Shown here: piece by piece, positions 58,522-64,000 of the stretch
Numbering within the stretch: position 1 is the stretch's first letter
Layout of the letters: each line of letters opens with the position of its first letter
Assembly: GCA_933207985.1 (NCBI GenBank)
Contig: OW240917.1
Location: forward strand, 107,754,486 to 107,818,485
DNA length: 64,000 nt
Origin: Pelobates cultripes
Lineage: Eukaryota; Chordata; Amphibia; Anura; Pelobatidae
Direction of reading: 5' to 3'
Translations under genes and position numbers: made by a program
Notes under the pieces: generated by a model
What the model was told of the DNA's origin: nothing
Database searches by the model: none
Seen by the model: only the letters and a program-made list of their open reading frames with translations

Positions 58522-58800
58522 AAGTACAGAAGACAAAGAAATCAAAGAAGCACAACGAGATGCTAAATTTGTACAGGGAGTGCTACATACAATTTAGTTG
58601 AAGAACCAAAAATAAATAAATGTTTCTTGTTTCCTCTTTGTCAATGCCACAATGTCCTCCAGAAGACGTTTTTGGCTTTGATAAAGGGAAACCCCGATAC
58701 GTTTGTTTCTTTTTGGTCCTTCAAAAAAAGTCTATGTAGCACTCCCTGCGTACATTTAGCATCTAGTTGCACCTTCTTGATATCTTTATTTTCTGTACTT
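58522..58800. repeat. Old 279-bp foldback (imperfect palindrome)
   Basis: The complement of 58662-58800 aligns with 58522-58660 along its whole length at roughly 70-75% identity. The best-kept blocks are AGATGCTAAAT and CAGGGAGTGCTACAT. The outer ends are CAAGTACAG and CTGTACTTG, exact complements. It may be a MITE or an ancient inverted duplication. Half of a 123-codon minus-strand frame (59012-58641) lies in it. Confidence 0.75.
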
Positions 58801-59012
58801 GAATAAAATACTTCAAAAGAAAAGTGAACTTTATTTTCACAAACCTCACTGCTTGTGGAATAAAGAAGCAAAGGTTCAGAGATGAATTCTTTGCATTCAA
58901 AAAATGATTCAGAGTTAGTCAAGTTTTCTGATGTAGAATATCTATCAAAAGGGCAACTGCAATTTCTTTGGCTCTCCTTTCCCAGATTTCTTATGCAACT
59001 CTTGCAGATCAC
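58641..59012 (-). CDS. Unrecognised 123-codon open frame, low confidence
   Basis: Starts at a GTG directly after a stop, so there is no good initiation site; it could only be an exon or a chance frame. The N-terminal half has several Cys residues (CKSC near the start, CSC near residue 19). The C-terminal half is encoded by one arm of the foldback, and the opposite arm gives a similar reading on the plus strand with a stop. I know no family for it. Most likely it is not a gene. Confidence 0.15.
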   Translation of the reverse strand: MICKSCIRNLGKESQRNCSCPFDRYSTSENLTNSESFFECKEFISEPLLLYSTSSEVCENKVHFSFEVFYSSTENKDIKKVQLDAKCTQGVLHRLFLKDQKETNVSGFPFIKAKNVFWRTLWH

Positions 59013-59494
59013 TCACAAATAGCACGGATATCCCCCCACTGAATTTTCCCAGTAGCGAAATTAATTCATAACTTGATTTTCAGGCAATTATCACATTGCA
59101 GTATGATATGATAGCTGAGCAGTATACCAGAAACAAGTGCATTTTCTCTCAAGGTGGGTGTTCAGGAAGTGGCAGAGTTGTCCAGTAAAAACTGAATTGT
59201 TGAAAACTGAAATTTATAAGGAAAATTGAGGCTAAAATAGCCATACTGTGACAATAGCTGAATTATAGAATTTTTCATGAACTTCGTGATTCGGATTATT
59301 AATTCTTCGTTTTGTAAAAAAAATTGTTTTACATAAAATGTAGCATAATTAAAAATAAAAAGTATCTGGCCTGCTGCGTGTCTTCTCAGTGGAAGTACTT
59401 AAAGGTATATCTCTCCTGGTGCACGTTGCAGTCATGGATATACATCTGCTACAACTATGATTGTGTAACATATCCAAATGCTTCCCAGGATGGG

Positions 59495-60180
59495 AATTAG
59501 ATAATTATGATTATTTATATAGCACCAACATGTTTCAAAGCGCTGTACAATAAGCACACAAAACAACTATTAAATTCTAACAAAACATATTTGATAATAG
59601 GTGTAGGGCCCTTTCCAAACAAGCTTACAATCTACAGCCATGAAAAGCAAATACACAAAGAGAAGAGAGGGGATCACGTGATCAGTATATACTTTAAGGT
59701 TAGGGAGTGTTTGGGACATGGGAGCACAGTAGCTGGGAGATGGCAGAGGAAGGTTGCAAGGAGACCGAGCTAGATCATACCTGCTAATGGGAAGGAGTTG
59801 TAAGCAGGGCCACAGTTATGGAGAGCTCTGTAGGTAAGAAAGAGAACTTTAAAATGAATCCTATATAAAACAAGAAGCCAGCTTAGAGACTGACAGAGGG
59901 GTAAGGTTGGGGAGTTGCAGGACATAAGGTAGGCAGAGGTGTTCATTATAAAGAGTAGAGGGGCAATCTAAAAACAATCTGCTTTAGTAAAGCCTATTGG
60001 TTTGCTCCTGAACGCCTCATCACTGACATGCTTCCTCTGCCGTCTCCTGTGCTTCCACCTCCTGAACATTCCACCCATCCTTCAGGTATATTTTTCAGGC
60101 CAATAAGTGGAGTGTTACAATAATCAAGGCAGGAAATGCATCCTGAGTGAGAAAGGTGAAAGCCCCAGGATTTAGTGATT
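59495..60180 (-). mobile_element. L2-like LINE fragment, heavily decayed
   Basis: The left end reads TTATTTATATAGCACCAACA and CAAAGCGCTGTACAATAAGC, the complement of the 3' end of L2-like frog LINEs. It is followed by purine-rich antisense coding debris (GAGCTCTGTAGGTAAGAAAG, GTTACAATAATCAAGGCAGG). The region is interrupted around 59960-60080. The assignment rests on recalled similarity; the protein is unreadable. The 152-codon plus-strand frame at 60147-60605 overlaps this and is not taken as a gene. Confidence 0.5.
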
Positions 60181-61184
60181 GGTTACATGTAAGGGGTAAA
60201 AGAAAGGTCAGAGTCAAAGAACACAGAAAGGCAATGCACCTGCAGGGTGGAGGTTATGATAGCTCCGAAGACAACAGTTTTTGTATAAAAGGTAGGCTGT
60301 GTTTACATCTGCTGATGTCAGATACTGACATGTATTGTTTTCTGTGTGTGTGCGCATGTGCAAAACTGATGCAAACTAAAAAAAATTACTGTTTTGCGCA
60401 TCCCCTGCATTTCTCAGGTTGGACTTTAGGAAAGGCTCCCTTGGGCCCCGCTCGTGATGCAAATGAACAGAGTTGGTATCATATTTTAGACTTCATCCTG
60501 CAGGCATCCTTACAAACAGAACACTGTTTCAAACATATCTATTTAAACCAAAGTATGAATTTTGAAACCAAAAGACCTGTGACCAGAGTCAAGCCGTGTC
60601 TCTGAAACATATCACTAAAGAATTTGTAAAATATTTGATAAAATGGTAATAATAAAGCTTTTAATAAACTAAATCTTTGTGAGAAAGAGCTTTAAATGTA
60701 TCATGTGGAATGTGATAGTTTTGTGAATCGCCATTTCCCTTTGACCTGTATTTGAGAAAGGACATGCTCCTAATGCATTGTACTGATAACATCAAACATC
60801 TTTTCCTGCAGATGGACATTAACTCTTTGACCTTATTTCTACTTTTGATCTTACTTTCTTTAGACTTCTGTTGTCTCCTTACATAGTCATAAAATTCCTA
60901 TTTCGTATGTCAATTCTCACAAAATAAAATTTAAAAATATTTGTAAATTATAATCAAAATATACTGGATGCAACAAAGTAAAAAACAAAAAAAATCTAAA
61001 TAATTCTAGAGGAAAATAATTCTAAATAAATAAACATGCTTTGTATATTTTAATTTTGTTATTATATTGATTTGTAACAGAATATGAAACACAGATGTGT
61101 TAATTGCATGAATATTGTAACTTAAAACCACAGTTTAAATTGTATGTTGAATATGTATTGAAAAACAAATAGAGCATAATACAT
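60181..61184. other. AT-rich sequence, no gene
   Basis: Nothing supportable; very AT-rich between 60880 and 61180. Confidence 0.6.
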
Positions 61185-61232
61185 GTAATGTGCTACGGAA
61201 CCTGTTGGCGCTATATAAATGGCAATAATAAT
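61185..61232 (+). repeat. L2-like LINE 3' tail
   Basis: GTTGGCGCTATATAAATGGC followed by AATAATAATAATAAT, the plus-strand counterpart of the tail at 59505-59550. Only the last 50 bp or so is recognisable. Confidence 0.6.
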
Positions 61233-62668
61233 AATAATATATTTTTTACATGCCTTCGACACAGGATTGCTAGTTCTGATTTGGGGCTAAAGTCTCAGTG
61301 TCCCTTGCAGCTCTGCATCTCTGGTACTCTGTGTAAAATAGAAAGAATGGTACTTTGCAGTTGCAACCACAGTAACTAAAGTACAGAAAAACAAAATTTA
61401 GTGTTTCGGTGATACGCCCACCACCTAAAACAACCGAGTGAGAGTGCAGTGCTATAAAATATGTAAAGCAATTACCCCTCACAGCAGATGCAGGGGGATA
61501 GTGCTATATATACAAAGTGAAAAGAAGAAAAAACACAAATAGTGTAACACTAATAGGATGTGAATTGGTAATATATTTCGTATCCAAACACATTTTCCAG
61601 AGCCTTTTTCGATGTAGGCTTTAAACATCACACTTGTCTGCACTTCCCAGGTGGCAACCAGACCATTAAGCTCTCCGTCTTTTCAAAGGGATTTCGAGAT
61701 TGTGATATCCATGATTAATTAAAAAAAAAATAATAATAAAATCTAGGTGTAGTATTTTCACATTCACATTGATAACCATAGGGAAAATTGCTCACCTGTA
61801 AACATGGCTCTGAGTGTATTAGTATTGTGTCAACTTTTGAGGTCACACTTCCTCTTTAAATCCAGGAACCAGAGAATATCAATGCACCAGAATAGAGGCA
61901 TATAAAAAGGCTAATCTATTTATTCAACAAAAAATATTTAAAAACACATATAAATGAACAATATAAAAAGTATAAGATATTTAGATATGGCCCTAATGAA
62001 AAAATGCATACTTAAATGCATGTTTTCATTGTGATTATATCTGCTAAACAGCGTTTTTTATGTTTTTGGATTTGGGTAGTGGAGTGTCACTTTAAGGATA
62101 TCTGATGCTTTATAATGCAACTCCCAGCCAAACTCAGTATTTTTCACACACATATAGTCTTTTGCAAGAAAGAAAAATAACAATGTATACACAATAATAG
62201 CCTAATGTAAGTTCACAAATACAAGTTATGTGATATACACCATTCTCTTTTAAACCTGGAATACTGATGGTAGGGCTATGTTTTACTTTGGGACATTTTA
62301 GCAGCTCATGAATTTAAATCAACCCATAAATCAATACCATTTGCAAAAGCAAACACCCCAGGGTGCATTTTTAGCCCTTTTTACAAGGGCATTTTCACAG
62401 TACCTGGAGCTTTAATGACACAGAGTAAACAGTTATCCTGACAGTAAAGTGGAAGTAAAAGCTTAGGGTTAGGGTGCAGTTAATGCAGTTGGAGGTGTAA
62501 GGGATACATCCTGGGCAAAGCTAAGTGAGTAAACACAGTTGATGTATATGAGCGCTTCTTGAAGTGCAAGTGTTATATCGATTGACTGTGCAAAAAAAAT
62601 ATGAATCTCTTAGCTGCTACCACACTGTAAAATGCAATTGTACACCTAGTGCAAACAAGGAATGTATA
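61233..62668. other. AT-rich sequence, no gene; T2-like right end
   Basis: A T2-like right end (TAGTGGAGTGTCACTTTAA, TTAA at 62092-62095) without a located partner. No coding region is supportable. Confidence 0.55.
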
Positions 62669-62670
62669 TA

Positions 62671-64000
62671 CAGTTGCAAGAAAAGGTATGTGAACCCTTT
62701 GGAATGATATGGATTTCTGCACAAATTGGTCATAAAATGTGATCTGATCGTCATCTAAGTCCCAACAATATACAATCACAGTCTGCTTAAACTAATAACA
62801 CACAAAGAATTAAATGTTGCCATGTTTTTATTGAACACACCATGTAAACATTCACAATGCAGGTGGAAAAAGTATGTGAACCCTTGAATTTAATAACTGG
62901 TTGAACCTCCTTTGGCAGCAATAACTTCAACCACACGTTTCCTGTAGTTGCAGATCAGACGTGTACAATGGAGTAATTCTTGACCATTCCTCTTTACAGA
63001 ACTGTTTCAGTTCAGCAATATTCTTGGGATGTCTGGTGTGAATCGCTTTCTTGAGGTCATGCCACAGCATCTCAATCGGGTTGAGGTCAGGACTCTGACT
63101 GGGCCACTTCAGAAGGCGTATTTTCTTCTGTTTAAGCCATTCTGTTGTTGATTTACTTCTATGCTTTAGGTCATTGTCCTGTTGCAACACCCATCTTCTG
63201 TTGAGCTTCAGCTGGTAGACAGATGGCCTTAAGTTCTCCTGCAAAATGTCTTGATAAACTTGGGAATTCATTTTTCCTTCGATGATAGCAATCCGTCCAG
63301 GCCCTGACGCAGCAAAGCAGGCCCAAACCATGATGCCCCCACCACCATACTTCACAGTTGAGATGAGGTTTTGATGTTGGTGTGCTGTGCCTTTTTTTTG
63401 CCACACATAGTGTTGTGTGTTTCTTCCAAACAACTCAACTTTGGTTTCATCTGTCCACAGAATATTTTGCCAGTACTGCTGTGGAACATCCAGGTGCTCT
63501 TGTGCAAACTGTAAACGTGCAGCAATGTTTTGTTTGAACAGCAGTGGCTTCCTCTGTGGTATCCTCCCATGAAATCCATTCTTGTTTAGTGTTTTATGTA
63601 TTGTAGATTCGCTAACAGGGATGTTAGCATTTGCCAGTGACTTTTGTAAGTCTTTGGCTGATACTCTAGGATTCTTCTTCACCTCATTGAGCAGTCTGCG
63701 CTGTGCTCTTGCAGTCATCTTTACAGGACGGCCACTCCTAGGGAGAGTAGCAGCAGTGCTGAACTTTCTCCATTTATAGACAATTTGTCTTACCGTGGAC
63801 TGATGAACAGCAAGGCTTTTGGAGATACTTTTATAACCCTTTCCAGCTTTATGCAAGTCAACAATTCTTAATCGTAGGTCTTCTGAGAGCTCTTTTGTGC
63901 AAGGCATCATTCACATCAGGCAATGCTTCTTGTGAAAAGCAAACCCAGAACTGGTGTGTGTTTTCTATAGGGCAGGGCAGCTGTAACCAACACCTCCAAT
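62671..64000 (-). mobile_element. Tc1/mariner element, second intact-type lineage, runs off the window
   Basis: The end CAGTTGCAAGAAAAGGTATG follows TA (62669-62670), the Tc1 target. The terminal repeat is followed by the 3' end of a transposase read on the minus strand. The other terminal repeat lies beyond 64000. Sequence and transposase are clearly different from the element at 2964/16363. Confidence 0.92.
62890..63910 (-). pseudogene. Tc1-type transposase, nearly intact, frameshift at C-terminus
   Basis: Cuts and pastes the element at TA sites. Starting at the ATG at 63910 ([15 protein letters not shown] follows the first Met), 327 codons are open: helix-turn-helix regions at about residues 8-50 and 62-110, with SGRPVK (residues 59-64) as the hook-like motif between them. 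The catalytic residues are D154 (WTDETKVELFG), D245 (QQDNDLKH) and E280 ([11 protein letters not shown]), with 34 residues between the last two, the D34E spacing of active Tc1 enzymes. Near residue 318 the frame shifts, so the last residues are replaced and translation stops at 62927. The family-typical ending (AAKGGSTSY) lies in another phase and stops at 62890-62892. Length is otherwise normal (about 340). Only the C-terminal tail is lost, so residual activity cannot be ruled out but is doubtful. Confidence 0.9.

Noticed and set aside
60147..60605. 152-codon plus-strand frame
   Set aside because: Begins in antisense L2-like debris and runs into unrelated sequence; no domain or codon pattern supports it.

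Overview
This window looks like repeat-rich, AT-rich vertebrate DNA, most probably from a frog or toad (anuran amphibian). The main clue is the mix of mobile elements. There are several MITEs of the T2 type (terminal TTAAAGG with TTAA target duplications, known from Xenopus), at least three Tc1/mariner lineages, hAT-type elements with 8-bp target duplications, a tRNA-derived SINE, and L1-, CR1/Rex1- and L2-like LINE pieces. I found no convincing host protein-coding gene, rRNA, true tRNA or CRISPR array. The window reads as intergenic or deep intronic DNA. The species call is an inference from repeat types, not a database match.

Layout, left part. Positions 1-4502 are nearly identical to 13396-17901: about 15 substitutions and one 4-bp microsatellite length change that I could see. 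Copy 1 ends inside the right terminal repeat of a Tc1 element, directly against a 100-N assembly gap (4503-4602). This is most simply read as the two alleles of one locus placed one after the other in the assembly; a real 13.4-kb tandem duplication is the alternative. Between the copies lie a non-autonomous LINE on the minus strand (4641-6767, exact 21-bp target duplication) and an LTR retrotransposon (7044-11310). The LTR element has two 940-bp LTRs, a primer-binding-site-like sequence and a polypurine tract. Its one long reading frame, interrupted once, has no recognisable gag, protease, polymerase or integrase motif and is full of in-frame tandem repeats. It is the best candidate here for something undescribed.

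Layout, middle part (18-45 kb). After the second Tc1 copy (16363-17999) the sequence is mostly featureless AT-rich DNA with scattered MITEs: T2-type at 24181-24674 and 29098-29594, an 80-bp TTAA element at 31637-31716, and a 504-bp near-perfect palindrome at 26609-27112. A decayed Tc1/mariner transposase lies at 34501-35070 (minus), a decayed and internally deleted CR1/Rex1-like LINE at 37234-38229, a tRNA-derived SINE at about 39419-39667, a 1.7-kb hAT-type element at 39805-41532, a LINE 3' end at 43683-44058 and a 1.0-kb hAT-type element at 44736-45750. Both hAT-type elements have exact 8-bp target duplications.

Layout, right part (46-64 kb). A T2-type MITE lies at 46092-46526, a second 80-bp-family copy at 49459-49524, an older foldback at 58522-58800 and L2-like LINE debris at 59495-60180 and 61185-61232. 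A third Tc1 lineage at 62671-64000 (minus) has a nearly intact transposase and runs off the window. The elements do not act together as a pathway; the window is a stack of independent insertions of different ages, some of them non-autonomous and dependent on proteins encoded elsewhere.
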